Source: JAABRU01 sp964505535
Lineage (GTDB): Bacteria > Desulfobacterota > Desulfobacteria > Desulfobacterales > Desulfococcaceae
Direction of reading: 5' to 3'
Assembly: GCA_964505535.1 (NCBI GenBank)
Contig: CAZDIU010000062.1
Coordinates: 1 to 19,678 of the forward strand
Length of the DNA: 19,678 bases
Shown: one piece after another, positions 1-7,695 of the stretch
Numbering within the stretch: position 1 is the first letter of the stretch
How the letters are laid out: the number at the start of each line of letters is the position of its first letter
Made by a program: the position numbers and the translations under genes
Notes under the pieces: generated by a model
What the model was told of the DNA's origin: nothing
Databases searched by the model: none
The model's input: only the letters and a program-made list of their open reading frames with translations

Positions 1-1
1 G

Positions 2-889
2 GATGCGGCAGAGTCCATTGCCGGAATCAAAAAACAGATTTCCATCCCCCTGATTGCGGATATTCATTTTGATTACCGGCTCGCGCTTGCATCTGCCAAA
101 GCCGGGGCTGACGGTCTGCGCATCAATCCCGGCAATATCGGGAGTATGGAAAAAGTCCGGGCTGTGGTGGACTGTGCCAAAGATTTGCATCTTCCCATCC
201 GTATCGGTGTGAACGCTGGTTCTCTGGAAAAGGAAATTCTGCACAAATATGGCGGAGCCACAGCCGAAGGCATGGTGGAAAGCGCTCTGGGCCATGTGCG
301 GATTCTGGAATCCCTTGATTTTCATGAGATCAAAATCTCCCTCAAGGCTTCGGATGTGGCGCGCACAGTCGCGGCTTACCGGCTGCTTTCCCAAAAATGT
401 GATTATCCCCTGCATGTGGGCGTGACCGAGGCCGGAGGACTGTATTCCGGCATTGTCAAATCCGCGCTGGGCATCGGAATGCTGCTCGCGGAAGGCATTG
501 GCGACACCATACGGGTTTCCCTGACCCGTGATCCGGTCGAAGAAGTGCGAACAGGATATGAAATCCTCAAGGCTCTGGGCATCCGGCAGAGGGGACCGGA
601 AATCATCTCCTGTCCCACCTGCGGACGGTGCAGAATCAATCTCTTTGAAATTGCTGAACAGGTGGAAAAGGCTTTGCTGACCTGTCCGTATCCGCTCAAA
701 GTTGCAATCATGGGCTGCGTGGTCAACGGCCCCGGAGAAGCAAGGGAAGCAGATGTGGGCATAGCCGGAGGGGACGGATTCGGGATTCTGTTCCGCAAAG
801 GGGAAGTGGTAAAGAAATTCCCCCAGGAAAAACTGGTGGAAATTCTTCTGGAGGAAGTGGAAAAAGCAGGGAGTTCCTTGTCAGTATAA
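2..889 (+). CDS. ispG: 4-hydroxy-3-methylbut-2-enyl diphosphate synthase, 5'-truncated by window edge
   Basis: IspG (GcpE) is the cytoplasmic [4Fe-4S] enzyme that converts MEcPP to HMBPP in the non-mevalonate isoprenoid pathway. The open frame enters at base 2 with no start codon, so the N-terminus lies outside the window; about 295 codons are visible against roughly 360-370 in the usual bacterial enzyme. Recognisable blocks are the TIM-barrel segments IADIHFDYRLAL and GLRINPGNIG, and the C-terminal cluster-binding region with CPTCGR (two cysteine ligands), the third cysteine in IMGCVVNGPGEA and the conserved Glu that follows it. All key residues are intact. An ATG at 146 is internal and not a real start. 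In related bacteria ispG often neighbours proS; here higBA lies between them. Confidence 0.96.
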   Translation, partial: DAAESIAGIKKQISIPLIADIHFDYRLALASAKAGADGLRINPGNIGSMEKVRAVVDCAKDLHLPIRIGVNAGSLEKEILHKYGGATAEGMVESALGHVRILESLDFHEIKISLKASDVARTVAAYRLLSQKCDYPLHVGVTEAGGLYSGIVKSALGIGMLLAEGIGDTIRVSLTRDPVEEVRTGYEILKALGIRQRGPEIISCPTCGRCRINLFEIAEQVEKALLTCPYPLKVAIMGCVVNGPGEAREADVGIAGGDGFGILFRKGEVVKKFPQEKLVEILLEEVEKAGSSLSV

Positions 890-903
890 AACTTTCTTTA
901 TTT

Positions 904-1042
904 TAACCCAAGTTGCCAGTTATAAAGAGGTTTAATTTTAAAAAAATTGTTAAAACAGAATGTTATAAAATTCACCTGTTTTTTGCATAAAAATCTGCCA
1001 GTTGAAATCATTACGATTTTTTGTAACTGGCAACTTGGGTTA
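904..1042. repeat. 19-bp perfect inverted repeat enclosing 101 bp (MITE-like)
   Basis: Bases 904-922 (TAACCCAAGTTGCCAGTTA) are the exact reverse complement of 1024-1042, separated by 101 bp of AT-rich DNA with no coding sequence. The right arm ends 13 bp before the higB start codon, so the element occupies the whole higBA upstream region and probably carries or overlaps its promoter. The size and terminal inverted repeats suggest a small non-autonomous mobile element. A long-range transcript hairpin or an operator is an alternative. No target-site duplication is obvious. Confidence 0.7.
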
Positions 1043-1055
1043 TTTTATAGAGATT

Positions 1056-1334
1056 ATGATTAAAAGTTTCAGACACAAAGGCCTGGAAAAATTTTTTGCC
1101 AGAGGAACAAAAGCTGGCATTCAGGGAAAGCACAGTGAACGGCTGCGTCTGATTCTGGGCCGCCTGAATGCTTCTGCCTGTCCGCAGGATATGAATCTTC
1201 CGGGTCTGAGTCTGCATGAACTGACAGGCAGCCGCAAAGGCACATGGGCTGTGAAGGTAAGCGGCAACTGGCGCATAACTTTTACTTTTTCAGACAAGGA
1301 TGCCGATAATGTTGATTATGAAGATTATCACTGA
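1056..1334 (+). CDS. higB: HigB-type RelE-superfamily mRNA interferase toxin
   Basis: A 92-residue protein starting MIKSFRHKGLEKFF, which is the standard beginning of the short HigB family (ribosome-dependent mRNA endonuclease toxins of the RelE fold). The C-terminal half shows the family pattern LSLHELTGSRKGTWAV, then SGNWRITFTF and a terminal VDYEDYH. The frame stays open upstream to an ATG at 1002, but those 18 extra residues overlap the inverted repeat and do not match the family, so I choose the ATG at 1056. There is no strong Shine-Dalgarno sequence before it. It is followed after 8 bp by higA in the toxin-first order typical of higBA. Confidence 0.9.
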   Translation: MIKSFRHKGLEKFFARGTKAGIQGKHSERLRLILGRLNASACPQDMNLPGLSLHELTGSRKGTWAVKVSGNWRITFTFSDKDADNVDYEDYH

Positions 1335-1342
1335 GGTGAATT

Positions 1343-1645
1343 ATGATAATGCACAATCCCCCCCATCCCGGAGAAATTCTGAAATCTTTATGCCTTGAAC
1401 CTCTTGGGCTGAGCATTGCAGAGGCATCTGAGGCACTTGGCGTAAGCAGAAAAAAACTGTCTGCCATTCTGAAAGGACGCTCCCCTGTCACTCCTGATAT
1501 GGCTGTCCGTCTGTCCATTGCCTTTGAAACCACAGCGGAAAGCTGGATGAATCAGCAGGTTCAGTATGATCTCTATCATGCTGCACAGAATATGGACAAA
1601 ATGTGTGTCAGAAAACTGGTGAATATACAGCCCCAGTATGCCTGA
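1343..1645 (+). CDS. higA: HigA-type HTH antitoxin
   Basis: A 100-residue XRE-like helix-turn-helix protein of the HigA/VapI family. It should neutralise HigB by direct binding and repress the higBA promoter. The N-terminal signature HNPPHPGEIL and the HTH region (about residues 24-62: LSIAEASEALGVSRKKLSAI, then VTPDMAVRLSIAFETTAESW) are clear. A GAGGTG Shine-Dalgarno sequence overlaps the higB stop codon. ATG codons at 1343 and 1349 are both possible starts; the SD spacing of 4 versus 10 nt does not settle it. Co-transcription with higB is very likely from the spacing. The pair sits between ispG and proS and looks like an insertion into a housekeeping gene order. Confidence 0.92.
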   Translation: MIMHNPPHPGEILKSLCLEPLGLSIAEASEALGVSRKKLSAILKGRSPVTPDMAVRLSIAFETTAESWMNQQVQYDLYHAAQNMDKMCVRKLVNIQPQYA

Positions 1646-1762
1646 TCCAGCAATCCAGCAATTAAATAACATAATGATAATACTTGAAAAATTTTCATAT
1701 GATTTTCAGATTTTGTGAGACATTTCATTAAAATATGCAGTTACAGAAATCTCAATAAACAC

Positions 1763-1769
1763 AAAGGAG
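1763..1769 (+). promoter_or_regulatory. Ribosome binding site of proS
   Basis: AAAGGAG four bases before the ATG at 1774. It fixes the proS start. The 117 bp between higA and this site are AT-rich and hold no gene; I see no convincing promoter there. Confidence 0.8.
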
Positions 1770-1773
1770 CATT

Positions 1774-3294
1774 ATGGCAAAACAGGTGCAGACCGCGATT
1801 TCACCCACGCGGGCAGAGGATTATTCAGAATGGTATCAGCAGGCGGTAAAGGCATCGGATCTGGCAGAGCATTCCCCGGTGCGGGGGTGCATGGTCATCA
1901 AACCCTGGGGTTATTCCCTGTGGGAAAACATTCAGCGGGAACTGGATGACATGTTCAAGGCAACAGATGTGAAAAATGCGTATTTTCCGCTTTTCATCCC
2001 TTTGAGTTTTCTGGAAAAAGAGGCAGAGCATGTGGAAGGTTTTGCCAAGGAATGCGCTGTGGTCACGCATCACCGGCTGGAAAAAAATCCCCAGGGCGGA
2101 CTGGTTCCGTCCGGTCAGCTCACAGAACCGCTGGTCGTGCGTCCCACATCCGAAACCATTATCGGCGATTCCTTTTCCAAATGGGTCAGCAGTTACCGGG
2201 ATCTGCCGCTGCTGATCAACCAGTGGTGCAATGTGGTGCGCTGGGAAATGCGGACACGGATTTTTTTGCGCACCAGTGAATTTCTCTGGCAGGAGGGACA
2301 TACAGCCCATGCCAGTGCGGAAGAGGCCATCAAACGCACCCAACTGATGCTGGAAGTCTATGCGCAGCTTGCCGAGGAATATTTGGCCATGCCGGTCATC
2401 CGGGGAAGAAAAACCCCGTCCGAGCGTTTTCCGGGCGCGGTGGACACGCTGTGCATTGAAGCCATGATGCAGGATTGCAAAGCCCTGCAGGCAGGCACTT
2501 CCCATTTTCTGGGACAGAATTTTGCGCGTGCTTCGCAGATCAAATTCCAGAATGCACAGGAAAGCGAAGAATACGCGTGGACAACCTCATGGGGCGCATC
2601 CACCCGGCTTATCGGCGGTGTGATTATGACCCACGGCGATGATGACGGCATTATCCTGCCTCCGCGCGTGGCATCTTCCCATGTTGTTCTTCTGCCCATC
2701 TTCCGCAAAGAGGAGGAACGCCAGGCTGTGATGGAATACACCCAGTCCATTGCCAAAGAACTGCGCGATACAATTTATCATCATTCCCGGCTCCGGGTGG
2801 AGGTGGATAATCGCGACATTGGCGGCGCAAGGGGATGGGACTGGATTAAAAAGGGAATTCCGGTGCGGGTGGAAATCGGTCCCAGAGACATGGCTGAAAA
2901 TGCTGTGTTCATGGCACGGCGGGACAAAAGTCACAAGGAAAAAACTTCCATGAAACGCGATCAGTTCGTCAGAGAACTTCCCGCGATTCTGGATGAGATT
3001 CAGCAGAACCTTTATGATCGGGCAGTGAAATACCGGAAGGAAAACACCCGGAACATTGACGATTCCAAAGAATTTTATGCGTATTTCACGCCCAAAAATG
3101 CAGACAAACCCGAAATTCACGGCGGTTTCGCGTTTTCCCACTGGTGCGGTTCCGCAGAGTGCGAAGCAAAAATCAAGGAAGATTTGCAGGTGACCATCCG
3201 GTGCATTCCCTTTGACAGCAAACCGGAAGGAAAAAAATGCATCTGCTGCGGAAATCCCGGCACAGAAAAGGTGGTGTTTGCAAAAGCGTATTAA
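1774..3294 (+). CDS. proS: Prolyl-tRNA synthetase, archaeal/eukaryotic-type
   Basis: Charges tRNA-Pro with proline in the cytoplasm. The 506-residue length, the absence of the large insertion (editing) domain between motifs 2 and 3, and the C-terminal Cys-rich zinc-type domain mark the archaeal/eukaryotic class of ProRS rather than the common bacterial one. Visible class II motifs: motif 1 region VRGCMVIKPWGYSLWE (about 36-51), RPTSETII (123-130), motif 2 RWEMRTRIFLRTSEFLWQEG (156-175), and motif 3 GASTRLIGGVIMTHGDDDG. The C-terminal part has Cys 458, 463, 489 and 491/492 as likely zinc ligands, and the chain ends in Tyr as is usual for this type. Translation starts at the ATG behind an AAAGGAG site. 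The gene is intact and is followed by a strong hairpin terminator. Confidence 0.97.
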   Translation: MAKQVQTAISPTRAEDYSEWYQQAVKASDLAEHSPVRGCMVIKPWGYSLWENIQRELDDMFKATDVKNAYFPLFIPLSFLEKEAEHVEGFAKECAVVTHHRLEKNPQGGLVPSGQLTEPLVVRPTSETIIGDSFSKWVSSYRDLPLLINQWCNVVRWEMRTRIFLRTSEFLWQEGHTAHASAEEAIKRTQLMLEVYAQLAEEYLAMPVIRGRKTPSERFPGAVDTLCIEAMMQDCKALQAGTSHFLGQNFARASQIKFQNAQESEEYAWTTSWGASTRLIGGVIMTHGDDDGIILPPRVASSHVVLLPIFRKEEERQAVMEYTQSIAKELRDTIYHHSRLRVEVDNRDIGGARGWDWIKKGIPVRVEIGPRDMAENAVFMARRDKSHKEKTSMKRDQFVRELPAILDEIQQNLYDRAVKYRKENTRNIDDSKEFYAYFTPKNADKPEIHGGFAFSHWCGSAECEAKIKEDLQVTIRCIPFDSKPEGKKCICCGNPGTEKVVFAKAY

Positions 3295-3327
3295 GAGAGA
3301 GGGAACAGGGAATTAAGTACCCAACCG

Positions 3328-3390
3328 AAAGTTTTCAGGTATAAAAAAAACCGGATTTTTCCGGAAAAATCCGGTTTTTCTGAAAACTTT
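3328..3390. terminator. Nested bidirectional hairpin terminator after proS
   Basis: The inner stem is 15 bp perfect (3346-3360 with 3365-3379, loop CCGG) and is framed by A and T runs, so it can terminate transcription from either side. An outer 11-bp perfect stem (3328-3338 with 3380-3390) closes it again, with a 7-nt bulge on the left arm. It begins 33 bp after the proS stop codon. Confidence 0.85.
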
Positions 3391-3477
3391 ACACCCGAAA
3401 ATTTATGTTGCCTTACTTATGATGGAATTATAATTATCTGATCCCTGAATCCCAATCCCTAATGTGAAGAGCAGCAG
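3391..3477. other. Non-coding spacer between proS terminator and hairpin repeats
   Basis: This is the unexplained part of a 334-bp gene-free interval (3295-3628). It is AT-rich with no ORF, promoter or RNA signature that I can recognise. The rest of the interval is taken up by the terminator on the left and the two palindromes on the right. Confidence 0.5.
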
Positions 3478-3519
3478 GTTGGGTTAATTTTCTTAATTTT
3501 TTCAGAAAATTAACCCAAC
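3478..3519. repeat. Palindromic repeat A1, 16-bp perfect stem
   Basis: Left arm 3478-3493 begins GTTGGGTTAATTTTCT and pairs perfectly with 3504-3519, loop of 10 nt. It shares its outermost 15 bp, GTTGGGTTAATTTTC, with the second palindrome 19 bp further on. The two therefore belong to one repeat family. The GTTGGGTT...AACCCAAC ends resemble a widespread class of bacterial REP-like intergenic palindromes (recalled, not searched). Confidence 0.8.
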
Positions 3520-3538
3520 AGTCCCGTTTATGGCAGAA

Positions 3539-3587
3539 GTTGGGTTAATTTTCTGATTTTTACAAAAAATCAGAAAATTAACCCAAC
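3539..3587. repeat. Palindromic repeat A2, 23-bp perfect stem
   Basis: Left arm 3539-3561 and right arm 3565-3587 are exact reverse complements around a 3-nt loop. This is an extremely stable extruding hairpin, longer than normal intrinsic terminators. It lies 41 bp before the start of the nucleotidyltransferase gene and may mark the left border of the accessory region or act as a terminator. Confidence 0.85.
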
Positions 3588-3628
3588 CTACGATCTGATA
3601 ATTTTTTTCCGGATAATCACTCTGATTT

Positions 3629-3991
3629 ATGGATATAAAGAAAATAAAAGAAACTCTGCTGAAACGGGAACAAGCGAAAAGGCAGGCAGAGCTTAAACGC
3701 TTTGCGGCAGCCACAGATGATTTTTCCGCCATTATTCAGATGATCATCAGCAGATATTCTCCCAAAAAAATTGTGCAGTGGGGATCATTGCTTCATCCTG
3801 AACAGTTTGATGAAAATTCCGATATTGACATTGCCGTACAGGGAATTACAGATGCAGAAAGATATTTTGCACTGCTGGGCGATGCAATGCAGATGACATG
3901 TTTTCCTCTGGATATTGTTCAACTGGAAAAAATTGAACCGGAATTTGCAGAACTGATTTTATTAAAGGGAAAAATCATTTATGAATCCTGA
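3629..3991 (+). CDS. Minimal nucleotidyltransferase (MNT) domain protein, likely antitoxin of a HEPN/MNT pair
   Basis: A 120-residue protein of the DNA polymerase beta-like minimal nucleotidyltransferase superfamily. After a charged N-terminal helix (about 1-25) the core carries the GS motif (residues 52-53, in VQWGSLLHPEQF). The metal-binding DxD follows as Asp65 and Asp67 (SDIDIAVQG), and a third acidic residue is Asp95 (FPLDIVQL). The catalytic set therefore looks complete. In characterised HEPN/MNT systems the MNT partner is the antitoxin and inactivates the HEPN RNase by transferring nucleotides to it. The gene overlaps the next one by 11 bp, which implies coupled translation. No good Shine-Dalgarno sequence precedes the ATG. 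Confidence 0.85.
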   Translation: MDIKKIKETLLKREQAKRQAELKRFAAATDDFSAIIQMIISRYSPKKIVQWGSLLHPEQFDENSDIDIAVQGITDAERYFALLGDAMQMTCFPLDIVQLEKIEPEFAELILLKGKIIYES

Positions 3992-4397
3992 AACCAAAAT
4001 TCAGACCCTGCGCGCGGAAATCAGCAAATCTCTTTCCGTACTTTCCCGTATGGAGAATTATCTTGTGGATTTTCAGGAGAGAAAACTGAGCAGCACACCC
4101 GGAACTGATGAAGCAATGATTGTCACACAGGCACTTGCAAACTATTATACCTGTGCGGAAACACTTTTTCTCCGCATTTCCAAATTTTTTGAAAACAGTC
4201 TGGACAAAGATCAGTGGCATCGTTCCCTGCTGGAAAAAATGACACTGGAAATTGAGAATGTGAGACCCAAAGTGATTTGTGAACAGGTATATCATGGCCT
4301 GCTGGAACTGCTGAAATTCCGTCATTTTTCAAGATATTATTTTGAACTGGACCATGACTGGGACAAACTGCTGTTTCTGTTAAAAAAAATTCAATGA
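3981..4397 (+). CDS. HEPN/HepT-like protein, putative RNase toxin partner of the MNT protein
   Basis: A 138-residue, apparently all-helical protein with no signal peptide. Position directly behind and overlapping an MNT gene, size, and the C-terminal segment LLKFRHFSRYYFELD (about 110-124) fit the HepT-like branch whose members usually carry an FRHxxRHxY signature. In HEPN toxins an Rx4-6H motif forms the RNase site. Here Arg114, His115 and Arg118 are present, but the expected second histidine is Tyr119, so catalytic competence is uncertain. Family assignment rests on context plus this short motif. The ATG at 3981 lies inside the end of the MNT gene. Confidence 0.68.
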   Translation: MNPETKIQTLRAEISKSLSVLSRMENYLVDFQERKLSSTPGTDEAMIVTQALANYYTCAETLFLRISKFFENSLDKDQWHRSLLEKMTLEIENVRPKVICEQVYHGLLELLKFRHFSRYYFELDHDWDKLLFLLKKIQ

Positions 4398-4585
4398 TAT
4401 TCATGTTCAGTTCAGGGCTGATCTGGCAGAATTTGACTGTTTTCTGAGAAAACTGCTGTCATAATATGAATCTGAACAGGAATTGTACATTGATCTTTGT
4501 GAAACTTTGCGTCTTTGTGCCTTCGCGGCAAACCGGAAAAGCCTGGGCACGAACTCTCTTACGGAAAGAATACAGGAGTATTTGA
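4398..4585. other. Spacer upstream of the restriction-modification gene
   Basis: 188 bp with no ORF of note. It contains a small inverted repeat GTTTTC-TGA-GAAAAC (4439-4453) just after a TTGACT hexamer (4433-4438). It also contains a stretch at 4501-4532 (CTTTGCGTCTTTGTGCCTTC and flanks) of a type often seen dispersed in intergenic DNA of diverse bacteria. The inverted repeat could be an operator for the downstream gene, but the spacing to the best -10-like hexamer (CATAAT, 4460-4465) is 21 bp, so I do not call a promoter. Confidence 0.35.
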
Positions 4586-7500
4586 TTGAACATTGATGAT
4601 TATATTAAAAAACTGAACACAAGATTCAAAACCGGGATCTCAACGGAACACAGTTACCGGGGGGATTTGCAGAATCTGCTGGAAAGCCTTGCGGACAAAA
4701 ATGTTCTCGTGACAAACGAACCTGCGCGGGTGGCCTGCGGCGCGCCGGATTATATTCTCACAAAACACGATATTCCCATCGGCTACATTGAAGCCAAAGA
4801 CATCAGCGCGGATTTGAACAGCAAGGCGCACAGAGAGCAGTTTGATTGTTACCGGAAATCTTTGGACAATCTGATCTTCACCGATTATCTGGAATTTCAA
4901 CTGTTCTGTGACGGGGAATTTTTCGATTCCGTTTCCATCGGGCAGATCCGAAAGAACCGAAAGACCGGCAAAAATGAAATCATCGGACTGTCTGAAAATT
5001 ATGCCAAATTTGCGAATTTGATCAGAGAATTCTGCACTTACAGCGGACAGACAGTCAAATCCGCAGCAGAACTGTCAAAAATGATGGCGGGAAAAGCCCG
5101 TCTTCTGGCCGGTGTGATTGAAAAAGCTTTGGCTGGAGGCGGTGATGAAAATAAAAATGATGGGAACAACAGCACCCTGCATGACCAGTTCACCTCCTTT
5201 CGGCAGATTCTCATTCATGACATCAGTGAAAAAGAATTTGCCGACATTTACGCGCAGACCGTTGCCTGCGGGATGTTTGCGGCACGTCTGCACGATCAGA
5301 CTCCGGAAACCTTTTCCCGGCAGAAAGCAGCGAAATCAATCCCCAAATCCAATCCCTTTCTGCGCAAACTGTTTCAGTATATTGCCGGTTATGATCTGGA
5401 TGACCGAATCAGATGGATTGTTGACGCGCTGGCCGATCTTTTCCGCGCAGCAGATGTGGCAGATTTGATGAGGGATTTCGGGAAAACCGCGCAGAAAAAC
5501 GATCCAATCATTCATTTTTATGAAACCTTTCTTTCAGAATATGATCCGGCTTTGCGAAAAAGCCGCGGGGTATGGTACACTCCGGAACCGGTTGTGAATT
5601 TCATTGTGCGTGCGGTGGATGACATTCTGAAAACTGACTTTGGCCTGACACAGGGACTTGCGGACACATCCAAAACAAAGATAAAAACTGATGTGCAGGG
5701 AAAAAAAGTTGAACAGGAAGTGCATAAAGTCCAGATACTTGATCCCGCAGCAGGAACCGGAACCTTTCTTGCCGAAGTCGTGAAGCATATTCACAGACAG
5801 TTTGACGGAAATCAGGGAATCTGGAGCAGTTATGCGAAGGATCATCTGATTCCGCGGCTGAACGGATTTGAAATTCTGATGGCCTCCTATGCAATGGCGC
5901 ATCTGAAACTGGACATGCTGCTGGCAGAAACCGGGTACAGCCCCAAAAAACCTCAGCGTTTCCGGGTGTTCCTCACCAACAGCCTTGAGGATCATCACTC
6001 GGACACCGGAAACCTGTCTGCAGCGTGGCTAAGCACTGAGGCAAATGAGGCCAGTTACATCAAAAGAGACACGCCTGTGATGGTGGTGCTGGGAAATCCG
6101 CCCTATGCCGTAAGCAGCAGCAACAAAAGTGAATGGATTGAAAACCTGATGGCTGATTACAAAAAAGATTTGAAGGAAAGGAACATACAGCCGCTTTCCG
6201 ATGATTGCATCAAATTCATCCGCTTCGGACAGTATTTCATTGACAAAAACGGGAGCGGCATTCTGGCTTATATTTCCAACAACAGTTTTACTGACGGGCT
6301 GATACACCGTCAGATGAGAAAACATCTGCTGGAAAGTTTTGATAAAATTTATATCATTGATTTGCATGGCAATTCCAAGAAAAAAGAAACTGCGCCTGAT
6401 GGCAGAAAGGATGAAAATGTATTTGATATTATGCAGGGTGTGAGTATCAGCCTTTTTATCAAAACCGGCAGGAAAAATGAGTTGGGAAAAGTATTTCATT
6501 CGGATCTTTACGGCAAGCGGGAGCAAAAATATGATTTTCTGAATGAAAATTCCATTGCTTCAATAAATTGGAATGAATTGGAAATAAAAAATCCGGGTTT
6601 CTTTTTTGTGAAGAAAAATTTCGATGCTGAAAAAATATACAACAAAGGATTTGGCATTAATTCATTGTTTGGGGTTTCCACAAGCGGAATCAAAACCCAT
6701 AATGACAGGGAACTCATCAGTTTCAATAAATTTGATAAAAATACGCATTGTTATTTCTACAGACCGTTTGATATAAGATTTATACAATATGATGTAAAAA
6801 AAGTGCTCAGGCACCGTTTTTCCGTAATGAAGCATTTTTTCAAAAAAAATCTGGGGCTGGTTGCATGCAGGCAGCAAAGCACTTTTTATTTTCAGCATTG
6901 TTTCATTACGGACAAACTGTCTGACATTAATTCCATTTCACTTCAGACAAAAGAAATATCATATGTTTTTCCTCTTTATCTTTATTCCGTCAGCGCAGAT
7001 AATATGGACATAAGTGAAAGCACAAACACTGATCCCAATCTGAACATGGAAATCGTTTCGGATATTGCCAAAGGCATTGGGCTGTCATTCACTCCGGAAA
7101 CAGTATCCTTTGGCTTCGCTCAGGAAAGGAAGGGCACATTTGCCCCCATTGACATTCTGGATTATATTTATGCTGTGCTGCATTCTCCGTCATACCGTGA
7201 AAAATACAAAGAATTTCTGAAAATTGACTTCCCCAGAGTTCCGCATCCCAAAGATGCCAAAACGTTCTGGCAGTTGGTCAAACTTGGCGGAGATCTGCGA
7301 CAGATGCACCTGCTGGAAAGCCCCGTTCTTGAAAAACGGACAACCGCATATCCGCAGCAGGGAGAAAACATTGTTGAAAAAATCCGGTTTGAAAACAGCA
7401 GGGTCTGGATAAACAGAGAACAGTGTTTTGGCAAGGTTCCGCAGGCAGCCTGGGAATTTTACATCGGCGGGTATCAGCCCGCACAGAAATGGCTCAAAGA

Positions 7501-7621
7501 CCGCAGGGGCAGAAAACTGAATTTTGATGACATTGTCCATTATCAGAAGATCATCACGGCATTGTCTGAAACCGACAGGATCATGAAACAGACTGACAAA
7601 ATTGATGTTGTGGGAACATGA
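4586..7621 (+). CDS. Single-chain restriction-modification enzyme (type IIG/ISP-like): nuclease + N6-adenine methylase + specificity region
   Basis: A 1011-residue multidomain protein. Residues 1-150 look like a PD-(D/E)xK nuclease: Asp55 (GAPDYIL) and Glu69-x-Lys71 (GYIEAKD). After a helical linker comes RGVWYTPEPVVNFI (328-340), the hallmark entry to an amino-methyltransferase domain. SAM motif I is DPAAGTG (386-392) and catalytic motif IV is NPPY (504-507). The C-terminus (FYIGGYQPAQKWLKDRRGR) matches the target-recognition region of type ISP-like enzymes. The SF2 helicase of true type ISP enzymes such as LlaBIII is missing, so a type IIG-like cut-and-modify enzyme is the best guess. The start is a TTG at 4586, seven bases after AGGAG (4574-4578); no usable ATG exists nearby. 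It follows the MNT/HEPN pair in a small defence cluster. Confidence 0.88.
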   Translation: MNIDDYIKKLNTRFKTGISTEHSYRGDLQNLLESLADKNVLVTNEPARVACGAPDYILTKHDIPIGYIEAKDISADLNSKAHREQFDCYRKSLDNLIFTDYLEFQLFCDGEFFDSVSIGQIRKNRKTGKNEIIGLSENYAKFANLIREFCTYSGQTVKSAAELSKMMAGKARLLAGVIEKALAGGGDENKNDGNNSTLHDQFTSFRQILIHDISEKEFADIYAQTVACGMFAARLHDQTPETFSRQKAAKSIPKSNPFLRKLFQYIAGYDLDDRIRWIVDALADLFRAADVADLMRDFGKTAQKNDPIIHFYETFLSEYDPALRKSRGVWYTPEPVVNFIVRAVDDILKTDFGLTQGLADTSKTKIKTDVQGKKVEQEVHKVQILDPAAGTGTFLAEVVKHIHRQFDGNQGIWSSYAKDHLIPRLNGFEILMASYAMAHLKLDMLLAETGYSPKKPQRFRVFLTNSLEDHHSDTGNLSAAWLSTEANEASYIKRDTPVMVVLGNPPYAVSSSNKSEWIENLMADYKKDLKERNIQPLSDDCIKFIRFGQYFIDKNGSGILAYISNNSFTDGLIHRQMRKHLLESFDKIYIIDLHGNSKKKETAPDGRKDENVFDIMQGVSISLFIKTGRKNELGKVFHSDLYGKREQKYDFLNENSIASINWNELEIKNPGFFFVKKNFDAEKIYNKGFGINSLFGVSTSGIKTHNDRELISFNKFDKNTHCYFYRPFDIRFIQYDVKKVLRHRFSVMKHFFKKNLGLVACRQQSTFYFQHCFITDKLSDINSISLQTKEISYVFPLYLYSVSADNMDISESTNTDPNLNMEIVSDIAKGIGLSFTPETVSFGFAQERKGTFAPIDILDYIYAVLHSPSYREKYKEFLKIDFPRVPHPKDAKTFWQLVKLGGDLRQMHLLESPVLEKRTTAYPQQGENIVEKIRFENSRVWINREQCFGKVPQAAWEFYIGGYQPAQKWLKDRRGRKLNFDDIVHYQKIITALSETDRIMKQTDKIDVVGT

Positions 7622-7695
7622 AAACAGCAGGTCATTTGGACAATCAGACAGATGTTTGCCAATTTTATTACAAATACAAAGAAAAGGAGGATGTT

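Noticed and set aside
1002..1055. 18-residue N-terminal extension of HigB
   Set aside because: It covers the inverted repeat, and the family begins at MIKSFRHKG.
4433..4465. TTGACT / CATAAT as promoter of the restriction gene
   Set aside because: The spacing of 21 bp is too long for a sigma70 promoter.
7618..7695. N-terminal extension of the YidB-like protein overlapping the restriction gene stop
   Set aside because: A strong Shine-Dalgarno sequence and the family start MGLFDSI at 7696 favour the shorter protein.
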